Assembly (NCBI GenBank): GCA_945861665.1
Contig: CAMAVS010000012.1
Coordinates: 1-63,125 of the forward strand
DNA: 63,125 bases
Direction: 5' to 3'
From: Chitinophaga pinensis
GTDB lineage: Bacteria > Bacteroidota > Bacteroidia > UBA4408
The position numbers were made by a program, and so were the translations under genes. Position 1 is the stretch's first letter, and each line of letters opens with the position of its first letter. Shown piece after piece: positions 17,758-27,935 of this stretch. The notes under the pieces were generated by a model that had not been told where the DNA came from, ran no database searches, and worked only from the letters and a program-made list of their open reading frames with translations.

Positions 17758-19383
17758 ATGAAAAAAATAATTATTTCTTGTTCCCTTCTATTTAGTGTAA
17801 GTGCTGTATTTTCGCAAAATACTCCAGTAGGAGAAATCCATGGAAATTTTCAAACGGATGTGCAATATTATAATCCCGATACATTGATTGGCGCCCCACC
17901 TGTACCTGAAAAGATGTTGATGAACGGTTTTGGGAATGTTATTTATACCCGAAATAATTTTTCGGCAGGAGTGCGTTATGAAAGTTATTTGAATGCCTTG
18001 CAAGGGTTCGATAAGAGGTATGTAGGAAGTGGAATACCTTATCGTTACGCTAGTTATAACATAGATAATTTAGAAGTTACGTTGGGGAATTTTTATGATC
18101 AGTTTGGAAGTGGACTTATTTTTAGAAGTTATGAAGAAAGAGGCTTGTTATATGATAATGCTATGGATGGTATTCGATTGAAATACAAAGTTACAAATGG
18201 TTTATATTTAAAAGGATTTGTTGCAAAGCAACGTGCTTTTTTTACTCAAGGACCGGGCATTGTTAGAGGTTTTGATGGAGAGATGAATTTGAATGAAATG
18301 ATTCCTAAATGGAATGAATCTAAAACACGAGTAACTTTAGGTGGTTCTTTTATTAGTAAGTTTCAAGAAGATCAAGATCCTACCTATATTTTACCTGAGA
18401 ATGTGGGAGCTTGGGCTGAGCGTTTTAGTATTAATCGCGGTAAATTTAATATCAACGGTGAGTTTGCTTACAAAATAAACGACCCAAATACAATTAATGG
18501 TTTTATTTATAAACCTGGTGATGCTGAATTGTTGCAAGTTTCTTATGCTCAAAAAGGATTGGGTATATCTTCCAGCGTAAAACGAATTGATAATATGGCT
18601 TATCGTTCTGACAGAACAGCCTTAGGGAATTCACTGAACATTAATTACCTTCCTGCCTTAACAAAACAACATACCTATAACTTAGCTACATTGTACCCAT
18701 ATGCAACGCAACCAAATGGAGAGATAGGGTTTCAAACGGAAGTTGTTTACACCATCAAGAAGGGCTCTTTATTGGGTGGTGAATACGGTACAACTATCAT
18801 AGCAAATTACTCCACCGCAAATTCGATTGACAAAGATACAGTAGGTGTAGATCCTGATTATGGTTATAATTCAGATTATACCAAAATAGGTAAAGATGTT
18901 TATTATAAAGACTTTAATATTGAAATTACACGCAAATTTTCCAAGTCATTTAAATTTACTTTATTCTATGCGAATCAAGTATACAATAAGGATATTGTAC
19001 AAGGCTTAAGTGGCTTTGGTACTATTTATTCCGACATAGTTGTATTGGATTTTACTTATAAATTTAATTCTAAACACGCATTGCGTACTGAAATGCAAAG
19101 CTTAACAACTGATCAAGATGACGGAGATTGGGCTTCTTTACTATTGGAATATACTATTTCTCCGCATTGGTTTTTTTCAGCCTTGGACCAGTATAACTAT
19201 GGGAACTCAAATTCTGTAAAGAGATTACATTATTATTTTGGCTCTATTGGTTACATTCAGAATTCTACTCGTATTTCAATTAACTATGGTCGTCAACGTG
19301 CAGGTATTTTTTGTGTAGGAGGTATCTGCCGAAATGTTCCTGCCTCAAATGGAATATCACTTACCGTTTCAAGCAGTTTCTAA
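17758..19383 (+). CDS. DUF6029-family outer-membrane beta-barrel-like protein
   Basis: This 541-residue protein has a signal peptide (1-19, ending VFSQ). The body is a succession of amphipathic strands with aromatic girdles (FSAGVRYESYL, YASYNIDNLEVTLGNFYDQFGSGLIFRSYEERGL) and ends in SLTVSSSF with a terminal Phe, as outer-membrane barrels do. The GNFYDQFGSGL..R.YEER segment is what I associate with DUF6029. No transport substrate is known. It starts 43 bases after the tlpA-like stop and is probably co-transcribed with it. Confidence 0.82.
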   Translation: MKKIIISCSLLFSVSAVFSQNTPVGEIHGNFQTDVQYYNPDTLIGAPPVPEKMLMNGFGNVIYTRNNFSAGVRYESYLNALQGFDKRYVGSGIPYRYASYNIDNLEVTLGNFYDQFGSGLIFRSYEERGLLYDNAMDGIRLKYKVTNGLYLKGFVAKQRAFFTQGPGIVRGFDGEMNLNEMIPKWNESKTRVTLGGSFISKFQEDQDPTYILPENVGAWAERFSINRGKFNINGEFAYKINDPNTINGFIYKPGDAELLQVSYAQKGLGISSSVKRIDNMAYRSDRTALGNSLNINYLPALTKQHTYNLATLYPYATQPNGEIGFQTEVVYTIKKGSLLGGEYGTTIIANYSTANSIDKDTVGVDPDYGYNSDYTKIGKDVYYKDFNIEITRKFSKSFKFTLFYANQVYNKDIVQGLSGFGTIYSDIVVLDFTYKFNSKHALRTEMQSLTTDQDDGDWASLLLEYTISPHWFFSALDQYNYGNSNSVKRLHYYFGSIGYIQNSTRISINYGRQRAGIFCVGGICRNVPASNGISLTVSSSF

Positions 19384-19389
19384 GCCGAA

Positions 19390-20907
19390 TTAGTTAAACA
19401 AAGGAATATTGCTTTTTTGAAAGTAGGCAATTGAGTTGTTGATATAACCCGTTCTCCACGCTTTGTTCGCTTTGTAATTTAGGATATCCAAAATAGGGAA
19501 ATCGTCTTTTAAAACTATCCCTTTCATATTCTTTAGTGATAATGCAAGAGTCAATAATGAATCATTTAATGGAAGTAGGCCGTTCGATGCCAGCATCAAT
19601 ATATTTCGTTGTGAGGGTTCATTAGAGGTAGGGAAAACAGCTATTTGAAAGCCTGCTGATAGTATTGTTTGTGCTATTGATTGTGTTCCCAATCCAATTT
19701 CTTCCTCCCAATATCCATTTGAGTTTACTATAATTTTGCCATTTTTATTGAGTATTTTTTTTACCTCACTTATACTTTCTTCTGTTATTATATGAGTTGG
19801 ATTCTCCTCACCTTTAAATACATCAAAAATAATTACATCGTATTTTTTCGAACAACTTTTAATGTAATGTCTTGCATCGTCAATATATGTATTTACATTT
19901 TTGTTTAATTCAAAATATTCTTTGGCAGCCAGCACAACACGTTTGTCTAGTTCTACTGCATCTACTTGGTAATTTTTTTTGATTAATTCATTGGCAATGC
20001 TACCACCTCCAAGTCCTAGTATAAGTGCGTTAGAACCCTTAGGTATACCTTCAGTAAGCGATACCAGTTTTTTTACATAAGGCAAGTAAATATTTGAATC
20101 AGCTGATTTACTATAATAGGTTTGACAAATACGGTTGCTAAAAAGCATCCTATTATAGGATATTACTTTCCCTTTTGAATCGTAATTTGGATAGTCAGCA
20201 ACAAGCAGTTGTCCTAATAATCCTTCTTTTTCATAGAGTATTTTTATATCTGAAGTAGTATTTTTTCTTAATGCTTTATAAGTACATACAGAAAAAAGCA
20301 GGATTATAAATAAAACAACACTCTTTTCTTTTTTAACAAGCATTACAATAGGAATTACTGAAAGTAAAATACCGCTAAAAATGCAAGGAATCGATAAGCC
20401 GAAGTTTGGGATAATATAAAACCCAAATAAAAAAGTAGAAAGAATTCCACCAACAGTTGAGATGGCATAAATACTTCCTGCCACTTTACCTGCTTCTTCT
20501 ATATTATGGGTTACTTCTTTAATTACCAATGGTGATACCATTCCCATCAAAAAAACAGGTGGCAATAAAAATATGGTTGTGGATACAACAATTGAAAACA
20601 GAAGCATATCACTGTTTACCAGCTGAAGTACTATTTTAGAAATGAAAGGCATCAAGGAGGTAAAACCAGCAGCAATTAATAAAATATAAAATAATATGTT
20701 TTTATTTTTGCTTTTATACGAAAGTATACCACCAATAAAATACCCTCCTGCTAGCCCACCCAATGTTACAGCCAATACCGTTGCCCATACATAAAGCGAT
20801 GAACCAAAAAACGGGGCTAGCATTTTTGCACCAAGCAGCTCGGCTCCCATTACTATTCCACCTTCTACAAAGGAAATTAAGTAATATGTTTTTTTGTTGG
20901 GGGGCAT
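19390..20907 (-). CDS. Polytopic membrane protein fused to a spermidine-synthase-like domain
   Basis: This 505-residue protein has about seven N-terminal membrane helices (VEGGIVMGAELLGAKMLAPFFG and WATVLAVTLGGLAGGYFIGG are typical opening signatures). A C-terminal SpeE-like Rossmann domain carries the SAM-type loop LGLGGGSIANEL near 298 and YIDDARHYIK...YDVIIFDVF near 345. Such 'fused MFS/spermidine synthase' proteins are widespread, but spermidine synthesis has not generally been shown for them, and no speD-like gene is nearby. The real methyl or aminopropyl acceptor is unknown. It lies 14 bases after the nuclease gene in the same operon. Confidence 0.85.
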   Translation of the reverse strand: MPPNKKTYYLISFVEGGIVMGAELLGAKMLAPFFGSSLYVWATVLAVTLGGLAGGYFIGGILSYKSKNKNILFYILLIAAGFTSLMPFISKIVLQLVNSDMLLFSIVVSTTIFLLPPVFLMGMVSPLVIKEVTHNIEEAGKVAGSIYAISTVGGILSTFLFGFYIIPNFGLSIPCIFSGILLSVIPIVMLVKKEKSVVLFIILLFSVCTYKALRKNTTSDIKILYEKEGLLGQLLVADYPNYDSKGKVISYNRMLFSNRICQTYYSKSADSNIYLPYVKKLVSLTEGIPKGSNALILGLGGGSIANELIKKNYQVDAVELDKRVVLAAKEYFELNKNVNTYIDDARHYIKSCSKKYDVIIFDVFKGEENPTHIITEESISEVKKILNKNGKIIVNSNGYWEEEIGLGTQSIAQTILSAGFQIAVFPTSNEPSQRNILMLASNGLLPLNDSLLTLALSLKNMKGIVLKDDFPILDILNYKANKAWRTGYINNSIAYFQKSNIPLFN

Positions 20908-20921
20908 TGGTTCGTTAAGTA

Positions 20922-23765
20922 TTACCTATTACAAAGTTTTTTATAAGGACAATATAAGCAGATTTTTTTGTCTGTAGTTTGTGAAAAAGGAATTTCTGTA
21001 TTAAAAATAGCGGATAACAAATTTTTAAGATGGCTTTCAAATTCCTTTAATATTGATTGGTCAACTTCACCTTTGTTCTTATTTATACTTAACATTTGAG
21101 CACCACTTTTTATATTTCTAAAGGATATGATAGAAGGATAAATAGGTTTTGTATCGATAGGGTATGATTTTTTATAGAGGTACGCATATAATAGCAATTG
21201 AAAACTTTTGTTTAATGTAGTGTTTCCTTCCAAATCGCTAATATTGTCCATTTTTAACTCTTTGGGTTCAACAATTCCTGTTTTATAATCTATAACTCGA
21301 ATGATTCCGGTAATGGAATCAATGCGGTCTGTTTTCCCTTTTATTTTAATATGAGCGCCTTGCACTTCAATGCTTGAATACAATTCTTTCTCTAATTTTA
21401 AAATGCTAAGTAGTTTATTCTCTGAAGCAAGTTCTGTTATTAATTTTAGTTCTTGATTTAAAAAGTCGTTAACGAGTTTTTTTACGATATTCAGTGTTAA
21501 AAGGTTTTTACCAATATCGATATCGCTGTTTTTATAATGTTGTTTGAACGCTGCGTCTGTTTGTTCCTCCAGTTGCGAAATCATTTTTAGTAATAGATCT
21601 TTCGAAAGTGGAATATTTATTATTGGAGTATAAAAGTTTTCAAGAATTTGGTGAACAATATTTCCAAAGGTAGCTGAGTCAACAGACTCTTCTACTTCAT
21701 CTATTTCTTTTAAACGCGCTATGTGACGGTAATAAAATTGAAGACTGCAGTTGCGGTATGTATTTAAACTCGATGGAGAAAATCCTGATATAGCAATTTC
21801 TTTTAGTTTTCCCAGCACTTTTTCGGTTTTTAAATATGAGATACTATCCGATGGTGATGCTTGCAATGGTATTGAAAAAAGCTGTTCTGTTATGGTAATG
21901 TTCTTATTTACTTTGGGCAATTCTTCAACTAACTGAGTTATAAATCTGCTTTTTTCACCACTACCAAATTCATCTGTTTCGGTGTTATATAACAAATAAA
22001 TATTTTTTGCGCGTTGTAACAATCTGTAAAAGTGGTAAGCAAATATGGCGTCTTTATCACTGTATGTAGGTAAACCAAATTTTCTTTTTATCTCATAAGG
22101 TATAAATGAGTTTTCTTTTTTTCCTGCCGGTAAAACATCTTCGTTTGCAGATAATAATACAATGGTTTCAAAATCAAGTGTTCGGGTTTCCAGCATTCCC
22201 ATTATTTGAAGTCCTTTTAGTGGCTCACCATAAAAAGAAAGTGTTTGGGAACGAATGGCCTGATTAAAAAGTGCGTGTTGTGTTTTTATTTCTAATGTGA
22301 GTGAATGCTGTTCAATTAATGTTTGAAGCTGAGTCGCAATAAGTGAAAATTGATGACAATATTCAAGTTCTAAAGTATGTTTCTCAATGCCTTTTGATAT
22401 AAAATGCTCTCTTAATTTAAGGCTAAGTGGATTTATTATAGATGAGACAATTAACGTAGTTTCATTTTGTTCGAATACCAGTGCTATTTTTTCGTAACAT
22501 CCTTCTGAAAAATAGTTCAGTAAATTTTGTAAAGACTTACGGCTTATATATACTCTATTATTATCAGCGATGTCTTTTGACACCATCATTGAAATAGGAA
22601 TACCTTGTTCGTTATTTCCTAGCAGTGAAATAATATAGGGGTGCCCAAGAAATTTAATTATGTTTTTATGGTAGAATAATAATTCACTATTGTTTTGTGT
22701 GCGTGTGTTTTCGTATAAGCTAAAAATAGTGTCGGTTAATGTAAACAATGGTGCATTACGAAGCGAATAGCCCATTGTAATGTTTATATTTTCAACGTTT
22801 GAAGGAAGTGAATTCAAAACAGGAACCAATAAGTTCTCATCTGCCAAAACAAGAGCTGTTTTTGTCAAATCACTATTCGTCTCTTGAACTTGTTCAATAA
22901 TATTTCCTGCAAGCTTTGCTTGTCCTACATTTTGAGCAACACCTATGATATGTATGTTTTTTGTGTCTGTTTTCAGTGAATTTTCTTCCCAGTTAAATTC
23001 GGTGCTGCTATATGCTAATTTGCTTTTGTGTGAGCGTATAAACTTCCCTGCTTCTTGTTCCAAGTTTTTAGTATAATACACATCCGTATCCCAAATAATT
23101 TCTGCCAAATCAGCATTGATTAGGCATTGTATTATTTTATCTTCGGCAGCATTAAGAGCATTAAAACCTGCAAACACTATTTTGTGCCAACCTTCTTTGT
23201 TTACTTTTTCCTCCGTTTTTTCAGAAGCCATTCTATAAGCTAAGCCTTGATATGACAATTTATTTTCTATTAGATGCTTCGTAAAGGCATTATAGTAAGT
23301 CCCCAATGATTCAAAACGTTTCAAATACTGCTTTTGAAAATCACTTGGAGCATTACCTGAAGGATTCCAAACATCAATAATACGTGTTTCGCGCAAGTAG
23401 GAAAAAAGCTCACGGCTATCCGCTAAATAGCTATCTATCTCATTAAAATCTTGTAAAAGTGTACCTGCCCAAGAACTGAATTCATCAAAAGTGCTTGCTT
23501 TTTCTTTTTCAATTTTTTTATATACATCATAAAATTGAAAAATCAATTGTGTGGAGGATATTACTTCTGTATTTGATATTTTACGAATAAAATCTTCAAT
23601 GGATAGCATTTCAGGCATCCAGATGGGAGCATTTATATTTTTAGCAAGATATTCTTTTAGGAATAATTTTGCCCTTCGGTTAGGAAGCACAATACATAAA
23701 TTACTTAATTGGGTAGGATATTTTGAGTGAATATGGGCTGCAACTTTTTCTAAAAATGATTGCAT
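20922..23765 (-). CDS. AddB-like PD-(D/E)XK nuclease
   Basis: This 947-residue protein resembles the nuclease subunit of AddAB-type recombination enzymes. The N-terminal part is an inactivated helicase-like region (LSNLCIVLPNRRAKLFLKEYL). The C-terminal PD-(D/E)XK domain starts with GFSPSSLNTYRNCSLQFYYR near 665 and has KGKTDRID...RVIDYKTG near 815-828. A final Cys cluster (ICLYCPYKKLC) with the Cys in YRNC can form the Fe-S staple seen in AddB. It should act with an AddA-like helicase encoded elsewhere in repair of double-strand breaks. It begins six bases after the merR stop. Confidence 0.88.
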   Translation of the reverse strand: MQSFLEKVAAHIHSKYPTQLSNLCIVLPNRRAKLFLKEYLAKNINAPIWMPEMLSIEDFIRKISNTEVISSTQLIFQFYDVYKKIEKEKASTFDEFSSWAGTLLQDFNEIDSYLADSRELFSYLRETRIIDVWNPSGNAPSDFQKQYLKRFESLGTYYNAFTKHLIENKLSYQGLAYRMASEKTEEKVNKEGWHKIVFAGFNALNAAEDKIIQCLINADLAEIIWDTDVYYTKNLEQEAGKFIRSHKSKLAYSSTEFNWEENSLKTDTKNIHIIGVAQNVGQAKLAGNIIEQVQETNSDLTKTALVLADENLLVPVLNSLPSNVENINITMGYSLRNAPLFTLTDTIFSLYENTRTQNNSELLFYHKNIIKFLGHPYIISLLGNNEQGIPISMMVSKDIADNNRVYISRKSLQNLLNYFSEGCYEKIALVFEQNETTLIVSSIINPLSLKLREHFISKGIEKHTLELEYCHQFSLIATQLQTLIEQHSLTLEIKTQHALFNQAIRSQTLSFYGEPLKGLQIMGMLETRTLDFETIVLLSANEDVLPAGKKENSFIPYEIKRKFGLPTYSDKDAIFAYHFYRLLQRAKNIYLLYNTETDEFGSGEKSRFITQLVEELPKVNKNITITEQLFSIPLQASPSDSISYLKTEKVLGKLKEIAISGFSPSSLNTYRNCSLQFYYRHIARLKEIDEVEESVDSATFGNIVHQILENFYTPIINIPLSKDLLLKMISQLEEQTDAAFKQHYKNSDIDIGKNLLTLNIVKKLVNDFLNQELKLITELASENKLLSILKLEKELYSSIEVQGAHIKIKGKTDRIDSITGIIRVIDYKTGIVEPKELKMDNISDLEGNTTLNKSFQLLLYAYLYKKSYPIDTKPIYPSIISFRNIKSGAQMLSINKNKGEVDQSILKEFESHLKNLLSAIFNTEIPFSQTTDKKICLYCPYKKLCNR

Positions 23766-23771
23766 AGATTC

Positions 23772-24107
23772 TTACAGATTGGATTTTAGTTCCAGTAAAA
23801 AATCTTTTATTTTAGTTAGCGACTTTACCATCTCGTGATCGCTGAAAGTTTCATTTTTATTGCTTTTAAGCTTGTCCTTGGCACCTTGTAAGGTATAGCC
23901 CTTTTCTCGTACCAGATGATATATAACGTGAAAGTTATCTACATCTTCCTGCGTAAAAAGTCGATTCCCTTTTTTGTTTTTTTTTGGCTGTATAATATAA
24001 AACTCTTTCTCCCAAAACCGAATAAGGGAGGCATTTACATGGAACATCTCGGCAACTTCACCTATGGTGTAGTATAGTTTTAACGTATCGGTTTCTTTGT
24101 AAGGCAA
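23772..24107 (-). CDS. MerR-family transcriptional regulator
   Basis: This 111-residue protein is a minimal MerR. The winged helix reads YYTIGEVAEMFHVNASLIRFWEKEF, then RLFTQEDVDNFHVIYHLVREKGYTLQGAKDKL. A short C-terminal helix follows with no evident cysteine effector site. Such short MerR proteins next to repair and cell-wall genes are common in Bacteroidota, with an unknown inducer. It is the first gene of the MerR-nuclease-membrane protein operon and has a good promoter upstream. Confidence 0.88.
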   Translation of the reverse strand: MPYKETDTLKLYYTIGEVAEMFHVNASLIRFWEKEFYIIQPKKNKKGNRLFTQEDVDNFHVIYHLVREKGYTLQGAKDKLKSNKNETFSDHEMVKSLTKIKDFLLELKSNL

Positions 24108-24147
24108 TGGACTTTCAATTTATGTTTACAATGTAAAATTAGAAAAT

Positions 24148-24180
24148 CAAATGTAACATTTGCAACAGAATCAAACCAAA
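24148..24180 (-). promoter_or_regulatory. Consensus Bacteroidota promoter for merR
   Basis: Read on the minus strand, TTTG (plus coordinates 24177-24180) is followed after 21 bases by TACATTTG (24148-24155). Both elements and the spacing match the phylum consensus. The -7 box lies about 40 bases before the merR start codon. The region lies downstream of the M23 peptidase stop. Confidence 0.65.
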
Positions 24181-24189
24181 TTCAAAAAA

Positions 24190-25179
24190 TTAATCGAATG
24201 CTGGTTGTGATTTAGAAGAAAGCTCAATCATAGCCTTATATTGCTCTGGACTTAGGTCATTATAATAAAAGTTAACGGGGTTAAGTTTTCCGCTATTTTT
24301 CATCACTTCATAATGTACGTGCGGGGCAGTAGATAGACCAGTACTGCCTACATATCCAATTAATTGACCTCGTTTTATTTTTTGCCCAACCTTGCAAGCA
24401 ATCCTGCTCATGTGTCCGTATAGCGTTTCGTACCCGTATCCATGATTTATCACAACGTGATTTCCATAACCTTGTGCTGCAGCATCGGCTCTCTGAATTA
24501 CACCATCTCCTGTAGCGTAAATAGGTGTGCCCGTTGGTGCAGCAAAATCCATTCCCGGGTGAAATTCTGATGTTTTATAAATAGGATGTGTTCTCCATCC
24601 GAAACCAGATGGTTGATGTCTTAAGTTTTTATTTGAAATAGGCATTATGGCGGGAATAGAAGCAAGCAAAACAGCTTTATTTTTTACCATTTTAATCACA
24701 TCGTCAAAAGACTTCGACTGAATATAGAGTTGTTTTGAAATTTGATCTAGTTTTTTAGTTGTTTCTATGATAAGTTTCGAATTATCATAACCTTCCAATT
24801 CTTTGTATCGGTCAACGCCACCAAATCCTGCTTTTCTAATATTACTTGCAATAGGCTCCGCTTCAAATACTACTCGGTAAATATTATCGTCCCTATCCTG
24901 AAGGTCGGACAATACCTTATCCATTTGAATTAACTTACCTGTCATTAGCTCGTATTGGTAATTTAGTTGCTCAATTTCACGTTTTAGTTGCTTTTCCTTT
25001 GGGGAGTCAAAGTAAGTGTAGGCAATATAAATAATAATGGTAGCAAATACCAAACCCGATGCCAGCACGGACAAAACCCGCTTTAGTCTATCCCATAGCT
25101 TAATGTGTACCTTTTCGTACTTGAGGGATTTGGTATTATAATAAAATTTTACTTTCAATATTTTAGGCTTACTCTTCAT
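24190..25179 (-). CDS. M23 family metallopeptidase
   Basis: This 329-residue protein has one membrane helix near 34-52 (VLASGLVFATIIIYIAYTYF), then a coiled-coil stretch (EIEQLNYQYELMTGKLIQ), and a C-terminal LytM/M23 zinc peptidase domain. Zinc and catalytic residues are visible in FHPGMDFAAPTGTP near 206 and APHVHYEVMKN near 288, with YGNHVVINHGYGYETLYGHM between them. This family cuts or regulates the cutting of peptidoglycan cross-bridges. It is a monocistronic gene divergent from alaS, 83 bases away. Confidence 0.93.
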   Translation of the reverse strand: MKSKPKILKVKFYYNTKSLKYEKVHIKLWDRLKRVLSVLASGLVFATIIIYIAYTYFDSPKEKQLKREIEQLNYQYELMTGKLIQMDKVLSDLQDRDDNIYRVVFEAEPIASNIRKAGFGGVDRYKELEGYDNSKLIIETTKKLDQISKQLYIQSKSFDDVIKMVKNKAVLLASIPAIMPISNKNLRHQPSGFGWRTHPIYKTSEFHPGMDFAAPTGTPIYATGDGVIQRADAAAQGYGNHVVINHGYGYETLYGHMSRIACKVGQKIKRGQLIGYVGSTGLSTAPHVHYEVMKNSGKLNPVNFYYNDLSPEQYKAMIELSSKSQPAFD

Positions 25180-25200
25180 ACAAACTTAATTATTTTAAAT

Positions 25201-25208
25201 TAAATTTG
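25201..25208 (+). promoter_or_regulatory. -7 element upstream of alaS
   Basis: TAAATTTG matches TANNTTTG and lies 55 bases before the alaS ATG, in the divergent interval with the M23 gene. No clear -33 box is visible. Confidence 0.4.
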
Positions 25209-25262
25209 CAATCCGTTACAGGTGGGCGGTATGTTAAAAATCGTTAACCTAAATACAGCATT

Positions 25263-27929
25263 ATGAATTCAATACAAATACGACAAACATTTTTAGATTT
25301 TTTTAAATCAAAGGGACACGAGATTGTTGCATCGGCACCAATGGTTGTTAAAAACGACCCTACACTGATGTTTAATAACAGCGGTATGGCACCCTTTAAA
25401 GATTTATTTTTGGGTAATGCGCCAATAAAATATTCACGTATTGCCGATACTCAAAAATGTTTACGTGTAAGTGGAAAGCATAATGACTTAGAGGAAGTGG
25501 GTGTGGATACCTATCACCATACAATGTTCGAAATGCTTGGTAATTGGAGCTTTGGCGATTATTTTAAAAGGGATGCCATTACTTGGGCATGGGAATTATT
25601 AACGGAAGTATATAAAATTGACAAATCGCGTTTGTATGTAACCGTTTTTGAAGGCAGTGTGGAAGATGGTTTGGGCTTCGATCAGGAAGCATATGATATT
25701 TGGAAACAATTTATTCCCGAAGAGCGGATATTGCGCGGAAATAAAAAGGATAATTTTTGGGAAATGGGTGATATTGGGCCTTGTGGACCCTGTTCCGAAA
25801 TACATTACGATGGGAGAAGTCCAGAAGATATCGCAAAAGTAAGTGGTGCATTGTGCGTAAATAATAACGACCCACAAGTGATTGAAGTGTGGAACAACGT
25901 GTTTATGGAGTTCAACAGAAAGGCAGATGGTAGCTTGGAAAAATTGCCTGCACAACACGTTGATACAGGAATGGGTTTCGAACGTTTGGTTCGTGTATTA
26001 CAAAATAAGCAATCGAATTACGATACAGATGTTTTTAGTCCCTTGTTGAATAAAATAGAAGAATTATCAAGTCATCGATACAAGCCGCAAGACGAAGAGA
26101 AACATAAGAAGCAGCTTATTGTTAACATTGCAATGCGTGTAATTGCCGATCATATTCGTGCTATTTCATTTAGTATTGCTGATGGTCAGCTACCTTCAAA
26201 TACAGGAGCAGGATATGTTATCAGAAGGATTTTGAGACGCGCTATTCGTTACGGTTATCAATCATTGAATATGAAAGAGCCCTTTATGTATCGTTTGGTA
26301 CCGGTGCTTGCACATCAAATGGGACAGGCTTTTCCAGAACTTGTTTCGCAAAAAATGTTGATTGAAAAAGTAATAAAGGAAGAGGAAATTTCTTTTTTCA
26401 GAACATTAGAGAATGGATTAAAAAGGATAGACCAAGTGTGTATCAATGTGGCGAATGAAAAAAAGAAAGTGGTGGATGGAGTAACTGTTTTTGAATTGTA
26501 CGATACCTATGGTTTCCCTGTTGATTTAACTTCATTGATTGCTCGTGGATATGAGTTGAGTATTGATGAAGCAGGTTTTCAATTGGAGTTAGAAAAGCAA
26601 AAAAAGCGTTCGCGCGAAGCAAGTATAATTGAAACAGATGATTGGTTGGAAGTGAATAAGAGTCAAGAATCAAGAAATAAGAATCAAGATGTTGTATTTG
26701 TTGGATACAAACAGTTGGAGCAAGAATGCAACATTATTAAGTACAGAAAAGTTAAAGCAAAAGGAAAAGAGCAGTTTCAACTTGTTTTGGACAAAACACC
26801 ATTCTATGCTGAAAGTGGTGGACAAGTGGGGGATACAGGAGTGTTGCAATCTGTGAACGAGACAATTAATATTACCGATACAAAAAAGGAGAATGGTATT
26901 ATTATCCATTTTGCGGATAAATTGCCCGAGAATTTCACACAAACATTTACAGCCAAAGTAAATGTTGAGAAGCGTCATTTAACAGAAAATAATCACAGCA
27001 CTACACATTTGATGCACGCAGCATTGCGTAATGTGTTAGGCACACACGTGGAACAAAAAGGTTCCTTGGTGAATGAGGATTATTTGCGTTTTGATTTTTC
27101 TCATTTTTCAAAAGTTACAGACGAGGAAATTGCGCAGATTGAAACAATCGTTAACCAAAAAATTAGAGAAAACATCGCATCGGATATAAAAGAAATGCCG
27201 ATTGAAGAAGCACGTAAAACAGGGGCAATGGCATTGTTTGGTGAAAAATATGGTGATACGGTGCGTGTGGTAACTTTCGATAAAAATTATTCCATAGAAT
27301 TATGTGGCGGGACACACGTTGCTGCAACAGGTCAGATTGGAGTATTTAAAATAATTTCGGAAGGAGCCGTTGCTGCAGGTATAAGACGTATTGAAGCGAT
27401 TACTTCTGTAAAGGCGGAAGCATTTTTCAATGAGCAAAGTCACTTAATAAGCGAGGTGAAAGTGTTGTTAAAAAATTCTAAGGACCTAGTAAAAAGTGTT
27501 CAGGGATTAATGGAAGAGAATGCTACTTTACAAAAACAGATAGAGCAAATGCTGCGTGAAAAGGCAAAGGGATTGAAAGCGGAATTGTTAACGAAGAAGC
27601 AAACTGTTGGCGGAATACATTTTATTGCAGAGCGTATTGAATTGGATTCAGCAGATGCTATCAAAGATTTGTCCTTTGAATTGCGTAACCAAATTGATAA
27701 TTTGTTTATGGTGTTGGGTGCCGAAGTAAAAGGAAAGCCAACTTTGTCCGTTATTATTTCGGATAATTTGGTAAAAGAAAAAAATATGAATGCAAGTACT
27801 ATTGTTCGTGAGTTAGGTAAAGAAATACAAGGTGGAGGAGGAGGACAAGCATTTTATGCAACAGCAGGCGGAACAAATATTCAAGGGATTTCTGCTGCTT
27901 TGGAAAAAGCAAAATCGTTTATTTCATAA
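25263..27929 (+). CDS. alaS: Alanine--tRNA ligase
   Basis: This 888-residue class II synthetase charges tRNA-Ala. Visible elements are the N-terminal [14 protein letters not shown] and [19 protein letters not shown] near 163-182 in the catalytic domain. The editing domain has zinc ligands HSTTHLMHA near 580 and CGGTHV near 680. The C-terminal DHHA1/C-Ala domain has [14 protein letters not shown] near 860. A run near 467-476 ([10 protein letters not shown]) interrupts the usual short linker before FVGY and looks like an in-frame insertion (see findings). mqnB follows six bases downstream. Confidence 0.97.
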   Translation: MNSIQIRQTFLDFFKSKGHEIVASAPMVVKNDPTLMFNNSGMAPFKDLFLGNAPIKYSRIADTQKCLRVSGKHNDLEEVGVDTYHHTMFEMLGNWSFGDYFKRDAITWAWELLTEVYKIDKSRLYVTVFEGSVEDGLGFDQEAYDIWKQFIPEERILRGNKKDNFWEMGDIGPCGPCSEIHYDGRSPEDIAKVSGALCVNNNDPQVIEVWNNVFMEFNRKADGSLEKLPAQHVDTGMGFERLVRVLQNKQSNYDTDVFSPLLNKIEELSSHRYKPQDEEKHKKQLIVNIAMRVIADHIRAISFSIADGQLPSNTGAGYVIRRILRRAIRYGYQSLNMKEPFMYRLVPVLAHQMGQAFPELVSQKMLIEKVIKEEEISFFRTLENGLKRIDQVCINVANEKKKVVDGVTVFELYDTYGFPVDLTSLIARGYELSIDEAGFQLELEKQKKRSREASIIETDDWLEVNKSQESRNKNQDVVFVGYKQLEQECNIIKYRKVKAKGKEQFQLVLDKTPFYAESGGQVGDTGVLQSVNETINITDTKKENGIIIHFADKLPENFTQTFTAKVNVEKRHLTENNHSTTHLMHAALRNVLGTHVEQKGSLVNEDYLRFDFSHFSKVTDEEIAQIETIVNQKIRENIASDIKEMPIEEARKTGAMALFGEKYGDTVRVVTFDKNYSIELCGGTHVAATGQIGVFKIISEGAVAAGIRRIEAITSVKAEAFFNEQSHLISEVKVLLKNSKDLVKSVQGLMEENATLQKQIEQMLREKAKGLKAELLTKKQTVGGIHFIAERIELDSADAIKDLSFELRNQIDNLFMVLGAEVKGKPTLSVIISDNLVKEKNMNASTIVRELGKEIQGGGGGQAFYATAGGTNIQGISAALEKAKSFIS
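26661..26690 (+). repeat. AGAATCAAGA-type insertion inside alaS
   Basis: The bases contain GTCAAGAATCAAGAA and AAGAATCAAGA in tandem and encode [10 protein letters not shown]. The same word, AAGAATCAAGA, occurs in yggS at 35866-35892 on the other strand. It lies in a variable linker, so protein function is probably unharmed. Confidence 0.5.
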
Positions 27930-27935
27930 TGTAGG

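Noticed and set aside
19390-20907. Genuine spermidine synthase (speE)
   Set aside because: The domain is fused to membrane helices, no speD is near, and this fusion type is not known to make spermidine. I kept only the fold.
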